Assembly (NCBI RefSeq): GCF_043641665.1
Contig: NC_092187.1
Coordinates: 1,185,501-1,249,500, forward strand
Length of the DNA stretch: 64,000 nucleotides
Reading direction: 5' to 3'
Source: Enoplosus armatus
Lineage: Eukaryota; Chordata; Actinopteri; Centrarchiformes; Enoplosidae
This document shows positions 44,014-55,590 of the stretch, piece by piece. Position 1 is the stretch's first letter. The number at the start of each line of letters is the position of its first letter. The position numbers were made by a program, and so were the translations under genes. The notes below the pieces were generated by a model. That model did no database searches. It saw nothing but the letters and a program-made list of their open reading frames with translations, and was not told the DNA's origin.

Positions 44014-44533
44014 TGTCACGGCTGACGGGGCGGGGCAGCAAGGAACACAAGGAATAGGACCCAAATACAGACGCTGAGGCAGAGTAGATGCAATGCAGGG
44101 GGATTTATTAGCTTACGGGCTTACAGGATGGCAGGCAAGGGTCAAAACTGGGAAGCAGCCCAAAACAGGCAAACAGAACAGCCAAGAATCAGAATCCAAT
44201 AAACTGTCCAAAAAGTAAGTCCTAACACCAGTAACGTGGGTAGAACATGGAAACAGTGAGCCAAGTCAAGGAACATACAGCAGTAACATACATTCAACGG
44301 ACTGGTACTGGAGAGGGAGGGAAACGCAGACTAAATAGACAACATAACTATAGTCAATATAACAACTCAACAAGGTGTTGACTGAACAAACTGACCTGCC
44401 ACAATGACCCACAAGGGAACATATATAGTGGCTCAGCCAAACCGAGCAAAACGCAAGGGGTAAACAAAATGGACACCAACTACAACTAAATATAAAGCAA
44501 AACTAACTAAACCCAAATCCACCCCCCATAACA
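44014..44533 (-). mobile_element. Long terminal repeat (Gypsy-like), 520 bp
   Basis: On the minus strand it begins tgttatggggggtgg and ends cgtcagccgtgaca, so it has the TG...CA ends and the short inverted tips (tgtta/tgaca) of LTRs. It carries an aataaa signal in ctaataaatccccctgc, followed by tctgtatttgggtcctattc as an R-U5-like part. The next bases (gtacgaactggccc) resemble the junction I recall from fish Gypsy elements. The same terminal wording is found at 14868-14921 and 52846-52935. Only one LTR is present, with a truncated internal part on its 3' side. Confidence 0.65.
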
Positions 44534-44739
44534 AGGCTTCACATGGTTTGGCCCGATGAGCTGGCTCCAGGATTTAAGAGCCCCCCCCAGCCACGGCTTT
44601 TGCTGGACCAGGAAGGAACCTCCCCAACAACCACGGTGACTCAAAGACAAAGAAACAAATGATTAATACAACGAATTACCAAACAAGTTGTGATGTTAAT
44701 TGATAAAGTATTGTGGACTGCAGAGTGTGAATTGGGATT

Positions 44740-45015
44740 TTATTACCACGGCCATCACACCAAGTATTAAAAACAACAATAACAAGCTAAAAACCTTGTT
44801 AGAAAGCTGATGTGGCTAACGTGTCGGCGAAGAGTTGCCCATTTACACATCTAGCAAACACATAAGCAACATCACCATTCATTCTGAGTCATGTTCCTGG
44901 CCATCTGATGAATGTCAAGTCCAATACTTCCTCTCTTTGAGCTTTGTTTTGATGTCCACAAACTCAGAAGGAAAATATCTGGCTCTTTAGTTGCCAAGTG
45001 CTCCGCTATGTTCCG
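44740..45015 (-). repeat. Dispersed repeat, 'gaatattggact' family, copy 3
   Basis: In reverse complement it has agagccagatattttcc, aagtattggacttgacattc, atcagatggccaggaac, gctagatgtgtaaatggg and cacgttagccacatcag, in the same order as 30890-31270. Confidence 0.65.
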
Positions 45016-45114
45016 CAGCTTGTGCCAATCCTGATGTTGTTGTTGTTGTCTTTACTCGTCTTATCTATTTTTGCCGCGGTGGCTTGCCTCAGTAAGGTGT
45101 GGAATATACCTTAC

Positions 45115-45118
<4 letters not shown>

Positions 45119-45156
<38 letters not shown>
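45119..45156. repeat. (GT)n microsatellite
   Basis: About 38 bp of GT dinucleotides, continuing as gcgtgt. Confidence 0.95.
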
Positions 45157-45163
<7 letters not shown>

Positions 45164-46522
45164 AATTTGGAGCTATGTGGCAACTATTTAAAACCAACAG
45201 ATCTTAACCATATAAAGCGCACAAAAACATTCGTGTGACGGCTGGTGTCTACGGCAACGCATCAGCATCGGCGACCCTTCAATGCATAAACAAGCTTGAG
45301 TGCCAAGACAGGACACCTAGCTGCTATTCAGTCTCTCTCGGGATGCATTTGTATTTTGTTTAGTAGTACGTAATTTGTCACAACAACAATTAGCCTGTCT
45401 TGCCTGTATGCACAGTTGAAATGTTGTTTTCTTTGCTTTCCTTTTTTATTACAGAAACAATACAGCAGCCAAATTATATTAAGGATAAATGACAAGCATT
45501 AGAGAAGTAATCTGAGATTGGTGCTCGCCTGTGATTCTAGAAGTAGTTAACAACTCTGCAGCAGCCCAGTTCACAGTAATAAATTGGATGAATCATTTCC
45601 TGCTCGATGACACAGAAAGAATACAGCAACGGCACAAAAAAAACAAGCTAAGACGCCCACAAATACACAAGGCTCAAGAGGCCTTGCGAAGGTTTGCCAA
45701 AGAAGTGAGATCCCTCGATGAGACGTGGCGTCTTCAGTGTCCTGACATTCAGAGAAAACTGGGGAGATTTTAGAGGAATGCGTATTTATGTAAATGCATT
45801 TGTAAATGGATTCATGTAAGGTGAGGGGAAAACGTAAGGATTTTTCACAGGTTAAAAAAAGCTGCCTTTGACAAAGGCAAAGAACACCTCCCAGCTGGTG
45901 AAGATCCAATAAATGTGAAAAAGGTAAAGTTCAACTCCTGCAGGTGCAGTGCCTTCACAGCGATTATCGTCCTCCACCATGCTCTGATGGCAGAAGCAGA
46001 TAGACAGCCTCCGCCTTGCGTGTTTACTGCCAATATTGCTTTTAAAAAGAAGCTGTCCTTCTAGGCTCCTGGGGATGGACCTGACATTTCCAGGGAACAT
46101 TCTCTGAAAGGTGGCGTCTTTATTGTGATGTCTATTGAAAGTGACAACAACAGCTCGCATTTACTGGCCTCCCCATTTTTTTAAAAATTTTTTTATCTAA
46201 CTTTGGTACACCTGTGAGTGTTCGTCTTTGACCTGACGTATTTTACTTCCTACCCTGATCTTAAGCCATTAATGAACAATGCATTACCCGGGGAGACTGG
46301 AGAGAGGGAAATAATTTGGTCTGAGCTTTCATAACAAACAGAACATGCTGGCTAAACAGGGAAATCTAGAGTTTGTTAGTTTTAATAAGACATTCTGCCT
46401 GGAGTCAATATATGTCTATATATCAGTAATTCTAGGTAGAATAGCATTTTTTTTTTGCATTCAATTTTGGTAGAGAACTGTAAAATAATGAGATCTTACT
46501 ATAGGAGAAAAATTCTGATATA
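45157..46522. other. Gene-free stretch
   Basis: A plus-strand open frame at 45531-45773 has a charged, helix-like composition but no domain or splice context. No transposon recognised. Confidence 0.4.
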
Positions 46523-47276
46523 CACTAGATCAGGGGTGGGGAACATTTGTTTCCATACTGGGGCCACACAAATTGGATAATTGAATTGAAACATGAAACA
46601 CATAATGATGAATTATGTTAAACTACACGAATGTAGCAAACATGACAGGTTGCTTCACAATAGGCTATTTTAGAGCCCAGAAGGCCTGGGTCTATGTTTC
46701 AAAACACAAGAACTTTCTGTTAGAAAATGTTGATTGTATATGTCAATCTGGTATACTCTGAAGTTACAATGAGAAGATTACTTAAATGCAGTATCTACCA
46801 CTAGCCTATTGTCTGATATGCACCACTGCGTATAGGTCACATGTGAAACAGTTATAAATATGGACTCAAGACAGAGTGTTTTACAATGATAATTTAATAT
46901 TTACAATTAGAGTACGTACTTGTATCAATGAATGAAGAAAATATGAATATTCACTAGACACTAATTATGAACAAATGCATGGTCATATTCATGAATGTAT
47001 AATTCATGAATTTGACTCAAAGCCTTTTTTGTTCTGTTATCACTTGGGTAACTGTGTGATACTGTTTTTTTTTACTCGTGTAGCTAACTCAAAATGTAAT
47101 GCCACTGCAGGCCTCCATCACTGAATGAAGAAAAGATTTCTGTTCTGTAACTGTAACTAACCTATGAATGAATGAATTGTGAAATATGTATGTAATGCGT
47201 TTCATTCAAAATGAAACCATTGCGGGCCGGATTGAGATGGTCCATGGGCCATATTTTGCCCATGTGTGCACTAGAT
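46523..47276. mobile_element. hAT-type non-autonomous element with perfect 8 bp target duplication
   Basis: The octamer cactagat stands directly on both sides (46523-46530 and 47269-47276). The 738 bp between them begin caggggtggggaacat, and the reverse complement of the right end begins cacacatgggcaaaat, a short imperfect inverted repeat of the CAGGGGTGGG type. Near the right end gcgggccggattgag and ccatgggccatat recall the GGGCC-rich ends of fish hAT elements. Eight-bp target duplications are a hallmark of hAT transposases. The inside is AT-rich with no transposase. The insertion is recent enough for an unmutated target site. Confidence 0.85.
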
Positions 47277-49205
47277 CGACTATGGCGGGTTTTTTTCTCC
47301 CCCCCATGAGTGCCATTTGGCATCCCCAAATCAGTTACAGAGATTCCTCTCTTTAGACGATCAAAAATATCAGCCAGAAATTACCCGCACAGGGGAGCTC
47401 ATACTCCAGGGAAGAGCAAATGACAGTAATTTACCTTCCATTCTGTCATACAACAAACTCCCCCACTCTCCTCACTGTTCCTCCGCTCGTTCTGGAGCAA
47501 ATAGACTCTGAAGACAAGCTCTTATCTCATCCTTTAAAACCTCTGTGTAATTGTCCTCCTTTGCTCCAAGATGGGAGTTCACACCTCTTCCTCCACATCT
47601 TGGTTCTTTTATGTGCCTGATGTAGTGGTGAATCACACTCAGCCATCTTTTATGCCCCCTTTAATAGACACTCACGGTAATTGCGCCGTTAACTTTGGGA
47701 CTTCTGGCACGGATGCTCGTGAAAGAATGGGCCTGTGTTTTGGGGATTGGATGAGATTGCATGGTGCGGCTATTTTGGGCTTCAACTGTTGTAATAATGA
47801 TATGCAGAGAATGGGAGCTTGGTGTTGCATATATTACATGACAGTTTCCAGTTTATTTCAAGTACTATCATATAACTGCATTCTCTAAGAAATATATACA
47901 GACTTCAGAGGTTTTTGCACAAATTCAAATGAGGCAGCTTTATCATAGACTGAAATGAAAAATTCTGCAAGGAAATATAAGGATGCCAACATTCCAGAAA
48001 GCCGATGAAAGTACTATCCTCTGGCATCCGGAGTGTTCAGAGCTTATATACAGCGGCCCTAGTCCTGCTACGTGACAGTAGCAGGCGCACACTCCCTGGA
48101 ATACCAAACAGGCTTTGATTTAAACAGCAAGTTTCTCTAACTCAACGTGAAACGGCCAATCCCCAACCCCTGAGCCCCTGCTTTTCTGCCCCATGCTGGA
48201 GGTTAAATGGCTTTAACTTTAAGGGGCAAAAAGGCAGGATGGACGTGAGGTGGGTTGGAGGGTGCTACGGATTATTGGCAAGTAGCCCGGAGGTGTGCGG
48301 GGTGGTTTGTGGGTGCCTGCTGGTGGTGTTGAGGGTGAAGCGCTGGTCAAGCACTGCTGCCTGGTTGTCTGGAGTGACCCACCGCCATGGATGGTCCACG
48401 CAGGCTAATTTCATCCTCCACTGAGCAGGGAAGCAAAGGGGAGCTTGCTGTCCTCTGAGGCCCACGTCAATCCCCCTCTTATAGGCTTGGGATTGACATG
48501 GTTCCTCGAGAGGCTTTGGGTGCTGGTGGTGAGGGGCTGAGGTGATGAAGCGACGTGGTGGGCTGGGAGCAAAAAAGGAGAAGCAGAGGAGATTTAAAAA
48601 TTTTAATTCAAGTTTTTCAAGTTCGTCCAAGCATTCTTTTATAACCCATTTTGAAATACCGGATGAGCCCAAATTCAAATAATGGCTGGATCTCAAATAA
48701 AAGCTGGTACAAAAGGGCAGTGGCCAGCACAAACAATAGTAAAGGTCAGTAAAGAAATATTGAGAGGGTAACCTGCACTATAATGACTCACATGATAAAT
48801 TCAGTATAATGCACAGAATATAGCAGTACAGAAACAGACTCATGTCATACTCACCAATCTAGTTAACAAATTCATTTTAATTCTGTTTTACTTTGCCTTT
48901 GTTTGTTTGGTGTTACTAACACTGGAAAGGTGTGTTCAGTCACAGCTATAACTATAGTTTCTTTCTGGTATTTCCCTCCAGTTGCTCTCCCTTCTCCTCT
49001 CATCTATATAAGAAACACGAGATTCATAAAGACCAGGGATACGCACACATTGTGTCTATTCGTACCCACTCACATCTTCCCTTTGTATGCAGTCGTGTGC
49101 AGAAGGTGTTGACTTTCATTGACAGCAGCTTAACACTGAATGAAAAAAGTAAAGAGAGAAACTGAAAGAGTGGTATTACACAACCATGTTTTTTTTTTTT
49201 TCAGT
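47277..49205. other. Gene-free stretch
   Basis: Repeat-poor DNA. 47317-47511 holds a 65-codon open frame without methionine or domain in a balanced block that might be conserved noncoding sequence. 48240-48580 is GC-rich with accidental frames on both strands (one of 155 codons, minus). Confidence 0.4.
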
Positions 49206-49209
49206 TGAT

Positions 49210-49620
49210 GTATCCTAATTACTTGATGATCCTTGGTGATCCCCCTGACTCAACAGTTATTGGATCACTGGCCTTGAAATTTGGTACGTACATTCATGCT
49301 CCCCCCCAGATATATTGTTATAATATATATGTATATATATATACATATATATATATAGAGTTGTAGTTTTCCAATACTTTGATTTATCACCAAATTTGCG
49401 TGTACTGTTAATTAGCAAATGTTAGCATGCTAACACACTTAACAAAGATGGTGGAAATGGTACCTGCTGAACATCATGCATGTTAGCCTTGCCATTGTGA
49501 GCTGTGAGCTATATGCTAACTGAAGTTAGCATTTAGATTCTTAGCCTTGTTGTTGCACTGATGGAATCACTGTAGTGCTGTGGGAATGCTAACAGTGGAC
49601 AGCACCAACTAAAAAATTAA
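49210..49620. repeat. Interspersed repeat with 'gttagcatgctaac' core
   Basis: Carries gatccttggtgatccccctg, cttgaaatttggtacgtaca, ttagcaaatgttagcatgct and gttagccttgccattgtgag, an arrangement I recall from a common fish repeat, here in reverse order. An AT repeat at 49321-49358 has expanded inside. No clear termini. Confidence 0.55.
49321..49358. repeat. (AT)n repeat, imperfect
   Basis: AT dinucleotides with GT and AC interruptions, about 38 bp. Confidence 0.9.
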
Positions 49621-51240
49621 AACAGCAAATTGAAACGGGCACAAAAGCCACTACTGGAAAATGTATGGTACTTAAATACTACTGATTAACTTCACTCATT
49701 AAAATCTTCACTTGTGAGGTTTAGATGAAACAACACACTACCGCTGAAACCACCAAGGTGTCAAAACTGGTTGAATGAATTTGAGGTTCTTATCTGTTTT
49801 ACCTGAGAGCCTGATTCAAGCCTGATAAACATTATCAGTGTTATTAGCCACAGTCAGAAAAGCTCTCGGCCACATCGACCAGTCCACACGGATCTCACAC
49901 TGCAAATTGGAAATATATCATGTTCATCAGCCGTTAGCCCCATCCATTGTGGCAGCCGCATTTACAACCATTTCATATTTATAAATAACACAATTAGGTG
50001 GATAACCTTGAGAGGGCTCGCATTGTTTTGAATGAAACCCATCCACGGTAATTACACATTGATTGACTCTCTTGACAAATAGAAGGGTCGAAGGAGAGAC
50101 AGAGGCCTCTCTCTATGTCTCTTCTGCCCCCCCCCAGTATGAGTGATAAGTGTAAAGCTCCTGCTCCTGTGTTCTGGTCTTAGATGACCCCAGCAAAATG
50201 TAACAGAAGGAGGAGTTGGACAGGGGGTATAGTGGGACAAAAAAAAAGAAAAAGAAAGAAGTGATACTTAATTATCACTTCACATCATTAGTTACAGATA
50301 CACAATGACAAAACAGTGGTAGCAGATAAATCAGACAGTGAGGTGACGACAGGAGCTAATAGGTGTCTGATGGTTAACTAACGGCCTGGATTTATTAAAC
50401 GCAGAGATAACGACCTGCCTGCTCACATCTTTAGTTCATAAACTTATGTGAAGCATTAAAAGTAGAGGAAGAAACCTTTATGCAGGGAAGGCACTGAGAG
50501 CACAGATAAGTATCATTACATACCTTTCACAAAGTCACATATTTGAATGTAATAATTCCCATTGGGCCTCTTCTTTAAATGGAAGACCTATGTGAACTCA
50601 GTGATAAGTGCTTTATAAATAAGGTTTATTGCTCCTATTAGAATTAATATTATTGATGTGCGCCGAATGCATAACAGATTGTTCATAATTATAGCTGCAT
50701 ATGGATACAAATACATTGGCTATTGTTTTTATTGTTATTCAAAGTGCCTTTGGTCTTTGCTTTCAGCCACTTAGTGAAGGATCAATACAGAAGCTTTTAG
50801 ATCGACACAGGATTTTTAATAAAATGGCTCACTGAATGAACTTATAATGACCCGTGTACCAATATTAATACAGCAGATCAAAAGCTTCTTCTCTAAATAT
50901 AACTGCCCTAAAATTCCCTGAATGTTAAAATAACTAAATGAACATAGTAACATTTATTACCTTTTTTATTTAAGTCCAAACATGCAAACCGTTGAAATCA
51001 GTGCTTAAGGCAAGAAATCCAGTCCATATCTGTCAGCAGATACAAAAAAAAAAAAAGTTTGAGCCCACAAAGCAACATCTGACCCAAAACTAAATGACAT
51101 TTCGGTGCAAAGGTCGTGGACATTTTCCGGAAAGCACCATCCTCATCTGATCTCCAACCAGAGACTATAATGCAAAGTGTCAGGGCAGGGTTGAAGGCCG
51201 CAACACTGTTTGTGTAGATGTCACCCTTGATTCAGGAAAA
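49621..51240. other. Gene-free stretch
   Basis: No repeat or gene recognised; short A and C runs only. Confidence 0.45.
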
Positions 51241-51265
51241 CACACAGACACACACACACACACAT
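51241..51265. repeat. (CA)n microsatellite, interrupted
   Basis: CA dinucleotides with one CAGA interruption. Confidence 0.9.
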
Positions 51266-51475
51266 ACATGTCAACACACAAGCATTTATGCCCACAAATG
51301 CATGAACTCTGATATACATGCGTACTACTATTTTTGCATGTATATAAATACAGGCACACACAAACATACACTTTCTATTATCTGTAGGACATTTTTGCTT
51401 GTGGTAAAATGACCTTGTTGTCATTCATCTCTTTCCTTGAGGGTGGACTGTAGAGAGGAAGACAGAGTGAAATGT

Positions 51476-51492
51476 GGGGGGGGGGGGGGGGG
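51476..51492. repeat. Poly-G tract (17 bp)
   Basis: Seventeen consecutive G. Confidence 0.95.
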
Positions 51493-51959
51493 AGAGAAAA
51501 AGAACGTGCCTGAGACTGCAAATCCGTTACAAAAGGCGAGCCATTGATTCTGGGATGGGGAATTAATGAAGCCTCGGCCCGGATATGACAGTACAGTGTC
51601 AGATGGTGGAAGAGTTATGCAGGCCGTTGGGCTCTAGCAGCCATTAGCTTACAGATAGTATGTGTCTGAGGATGACAAAAGAAGAAGAAGCAGGACAAGT
51701 TAAAAGGGCATTCATTAAAAACAAACAAAAGCCAATTCTCCGGCGCAGTGTTGACCTATCTTTAGGCATAGTTGTAGATCTCAGCGGCAGTTTTCACTCA
51801 AAGCCATTCAGAGTCTGCTCTGGTCTCAAACGCTCTGTGGTGTCGTTTCATTTTCTGATGAGTCATGGTTGTGATGAATCAAGTGTTTGTTTTGTGCTCG
51901 ATTTTGCCAGAAAAAGTGTGCGTTTCAGGCTACATCAAATCTTTTTTTCTTGATGATTC

Positions 51960-52490
51960 AAAAGAGCAAATATAATAATAACAAACGTTTTTTATATAGC
52001 ACTTTACTTAACAACACCCAGGCACGTAGGGAGTCAAGAATTCCTTGCAGTTAGACCATATAATACTTTTAAAGTGATAAGTAAAATTTAAAAAATCAAT
52101 TCAAAACATAATGGGCAGCCAGTGAGAGCTGGGTAGCACAGGTGTAATGGGTTCTTGTCTTTTGGTGTCTGTTCAAATTCGGACAGCAGCGTTCTGCAAC
52201 AGTTGGGAGTCGATGAAGGGAGCTCTGACTGGTATTGGCATAAAGTGCATTACAGTAGTGCAGGTCGGTGCGTGTATGACCTTATGGAAAGCAGTAGGAG
52301 ACAAGCATTATCTGATTTTGAAGCATAACTGGACAACATTCTTCACTTGTACCACGAAACAGAGATCTGCATCATAAATCACTCCAAAATTTCTAGCAGG
52401 CTGCTTAATATTCATACTGAGGGAACTTCTGGTTCTGATTCTGAACCAAGCTTACTGTGAGGCAGGCTGGTAGAATTTGTTAGACCAAAG
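51960..52490. repeat. Degenerate interspersed repeat (unclassified, probably LINE-derived)
   Basis: Starts with ttatatagcactttactta and continues with gcagccagtgagagctggg, cggacagcagcgttctgcaa, gagctctgactggtattggc and cattacagtagtgcaggtcg. I recall this run from a fish repeat whose class I cannot confirm. It ends near the 3' side of the RTE fragment at 52620, so the two may have been inserted next to each other. Confidence 0.45.
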
Positions 52491-52619
52491 ACTATGACCT
52501 CAGATTAGAAAGTTTTGGGACATCCAATATTTAATATCACTGAGGCAGGTAAAGAGATGATCTAGTGTGCTAGACATATAACAGTGTGTCATCCACATAA
52601 CAGTGATGGGAGAAACCAT

Positions 52620-53500
52620 AGAAAAACCTTCAAAGGAAGGCGCCCAGGAGGCATCCTGATCAGATGCCCCCCAGAGGACGCTCCTGGGGACACGGTCATA
52701 CACCCTCTCCAAGTCCACAAAACACATGTAGAATGGATGGGCAAACTGGATTGGACTCTGATTCTTGCCTGCTCCTTGGATTGGACTGCTTTCCTGGTTT
52801 TGACCACTGCCTGCCTCACCATCCTGTAAGTCTTTGTCTCCCAGGTTTTACTATTAAACCTTTTACCGGCATCAGTTCTGCCCATGTCTGCATTTGGGCC
52901 CTATTCCCCGTTCTGCCAAGCACCCTGCCATCACAGCCTCGACACATTGTCCCGGACCTCCACGTAACACTGAAGAGATGTGTCAACCAAGACAGCCCAA
53001 CACTGTCCAGAGCCGCCAGCATCTCAGGCACCTTTCCGCCAAGGAGCATCTTGAGTACCTCAGCGACCTCCGCCAAAGATATGCTTTCCCCACAGAGGAC
53101 ATGTTGGTCAGATTCAGGAGTTCCTCAAAGTGCTCTTTCCACCACTCAACAATATACCCAGTCCGGGTCAGCAGTTCTCCTTCCCTGCTGAGGACAGCAT
53201 GAGCCAAGCCCTGCTTTCCCTTCCTGAGTCGTCTAACGGTTTGCCAGAACTTCCTTGATGCCAACGAAAGTCCTTCTCCATAGCCTCCCTGAACTCCTTC
53301 CACTTTTTGCACTACACTACAAAGTCGATCATTGATCTTTGGCCTAGGGTGTTCTGGTACCAGATACACTTATGAATCACCCTATGCTCAAACATGGTAT
53401 TCGTTATGGCCAATCCATGACCAGCACAGAAGACCAATAACAAAAGCACCACTCAGGTTCAGATCAGGCAGGCCTCCCAATCACCCCCCTCCAGGTTAGC
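52620..53500 (-). mobile_element. RTE-type LINE (Rex3-like), deleted and interrupted
   Basis: On the minus strand, pieces in 5' to 3' order are: the end of an endonuclease part (about 53500-53340), a linker with SRKFWQTVRRLRKGKQG and WWKEHFEELLNLTNMSSVG, the pre-reverse-transcriptase word LAALDSVGLSWLTHLFSVTW, then an unrelated insert (about 52748-52940), then MCFVDLERVYDRVP (motif A), which jumps at once to GHLIRMPPGRLPLKVF, a segment near the C-terminus. The catalytic F-A-D-D part between those two is lost by deletion. Frames change between pieces. The assignment to the RTE clade rests on these recalled words and is fairly firm; the subfamily is less so. Confidence 0.85.
52748..52940 (+). 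mobile_element. LTR-like fragment inside the RTE element
   Basis: Replaces expected RTE sequence. It reads attggactctgattcttgc, tgaccactgcctgcctcac, ctattaaaccttttaccgg, then tctgcatttgggccctattc and ccctgccatcaca. The last part parallels the LTR end at 44014-44533. No matching left LTR end is visible, so this is either a solo-LTR remnant or a related repeat. Confidence 0.45.
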
Positions 53501-53509
53501 TCATGGCTG

Positions 53510-54489
53510 CAATCAGCTTATGTCAGCTCAAACAAGCTCCACCCATGGTCCCACCCCAAAGTTGTCATTGGACAGTTGACAGTTTTTCATTTTGGCACTG
53601 ATTATACGTCTCTCTCTGAAAACAGAAAACGCTCCCTCTTCATGAAAGATACTTTTTTTGCATTTAGTATCGGAAGGTCTATGCTGCTTTCTGCTGGACA
53701 ATGATACCCCTCCTCTTTGTTTTCTTGTTCATAATGTATCTGAAGTCTGAACTTTTGTGTGATCTAGCCTGCTGTGTGTTTAAATGCCTGCATATGGGTG
53801 TGCCTTTATCTTTACTGTCTGGCCAGAGATAAATAATAGCACAAAACCTCGAGGCAGCACCGGTGCACTTTAACCGATTGATCTGAAGTGACGAGTGTTG
53901 AGGGGAGATTCATCGCAAACACATCCGTTTGACAGTGAGCGGGGCTTGTTGGAAATTCACTAACATACTCGACAACTTAGCAGAAGACATCTTAAAAGAG
54001 AACAAAGCTCCCAGATGGCTTTAATTGTGTTCTGATATTAATGCCAATATTTCATTAATGGCCTCTTTTAAAAGTTACATCTGAGCTGTGAAGAATGTAC
54101 TGCAAATTCAGTTCAGTGGCCCATACGGCTGTGGGATGGCTTAAGAACAGAGCCAACCGTTTTTTTGAAAACATGCTGTGGAATCAAGGTTTTTGGCTCT
54201 TTTATTCTTAAGGGCTGTCTCTTATTTCTCTCCTACATGAAAGCATTAGCGATCCAGCCAGTCAGTCATCATTTTCAGGTAATAGCTCAGCAACTTTATC
54301 ACTGGACGATACCTGCTATGATTTAAACTCGGGAACAATTTAAAGCAAGTTTGTAAGTCTAATCTTGGTCGAGATGAAAAATGTCAATATCCGTTACTGT
54401 CAAGGAAATATGACACCCGAGATTCCCTAGAGAGGAATGAGGAACTGGACATGCAAGCATTTTCAGCATACACATTGCTCAAGCTTTGA
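53510..54489. promoter_or_regulatory. Repeat-poor stretch with a possible enhancer-like core
   Basis: No gene or repeat recognised. The block 53860-54075 is rich in homeobox-like words (ccgattgatctgaag, ggctttaattgtgttctgat, ttcattaatggcctctttt) and looks like vertebrate conserved noncoding DNA in composition. Conservation is not testable here. Confidence 0.2.
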
Positions 54490-54589
54490 CACACACACAC
54501 ACACAAAGATATTTAAGCCAGCGGCGCATTGAGCGAAGGTGTGCGGAAGCAAATAACACATTCAAATCACAGTTCAAACTATTTTGCAG

Positions 54590-54845
54590 CCTGCAGTTAT
54601 ACATCACCTTTTGTGTGCATGTGAAAACAAATGTATCTGAATGTGTGAAAAAAAAAAAAAAAAGAATTCTCACATTTAGTTTGTGAATGTTTTGAAGCTG
54701 TAGAAATAGTTTGTGCATGAGTGAAGAAGTTTTGTGCACAGAGATAATTTGCACGTGTGAAACCTTTTTTTTTTTTTTTCGCCGTAGAAATATTTTGTGT
54801 AATTTCAATTTGTGCAGGAATATTTTCAACAGTGAGATTTCGCAA
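54590..54845 (+). repeat. Dispersed repeat, 'aaatattttgtgcatg' family, copy 1
   Basis: Built of related words: gtgcatgtgaaaacaaatg, gaaatagtttgtgcatgagt, gaagaagttttgtgcacaga, tagaaatattttgtgtaat. Copy 2 at 63205-63440 has gaaatattttgtgcatgtgt and gaataagttttgtgcacacg. The internal repetition (aagttttgtgcaca, tagaaatattttgtg) suggests a short tandem origin. A run of 15 A and one of 13 T are embedded. Confidence 0.6.
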
Positions 54846-55482
54846 AGTTTGAGAGACGGAGACACATTTCCGACGGCGGGGCAACAGCGGCTACCTCTAC
54901 CTGTGCGTGACGGCTACCTTGCTGAACGCGTGTGGTGTGCAGTAAATAAGCATAGTTAATGCCCTAATAATACCACATATGCATGCAATCTAAACCACGA
55001 CAACAACCATTCATCTGTCTCTGTCCAATATATCAGCACGCTGTATAAAGACACGCTCTCTCCCAAGGGCCTGACGCGCTGAGGCATCCAAAAGAAGTCA
55101 GCCATGACACGCCTGGTTACACTTCCCCTTGACCTCATCGAATACAGAGACAAATTGCAATCTGAAATGTTCACATTGATATTGTAGTGTTATTCAAATT
55201 AATGATGATATCATTAGGCTATATGTATACATTTAGAATTACATTATAATTGCAGAGCCAAACAGGATAATGTCAACATAATTATGAAGTATAATTTATA
55301 TAGGATTTCCAAACTAAAAGTTGCTTCAAAGTAATGAAATACACCATCCAGTAGTGAAAAGCTCTGGACAACAGCAGGCTAACTGCACACGACTCCTACA
55401 ACACATCTGGACCACTTGTAAATTGTGTTTGTACCTAAGAGAAACCTTTACCTTTACTTTTTCAGTACTTTGCTTTTATACA

Positions 55483-55489
55483 CATATAC

Positions 55490-55588
<99 letters not shown>

Positions 55589-55590
55589 TA
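55483..55590. repeat. Compound (AT)n-(CA)n microsatellite, about 105 bp
   Basis: About 84 bp of nearly pure AT dinucleotides run into about 24 bp of CA dinucleotides. It is the longest microsatellite in the window and can form cruciform or Z-DNA. Assembly length is uncertain. Confidence 0.97.

Noticed and set aside
45531..45773. 80-codon charged, coiled-coil-like frame
   Set aside because: No heptad pattern of hydrophobic residues, no splice context and no recognised family; treated as chance.
48265..48732. 155-codon minus-strand open frame
   Set aside because: GC-rich DNA lowers stop frequency. Both strands are open over parts of it and no domain or repeat protein is recognisable.
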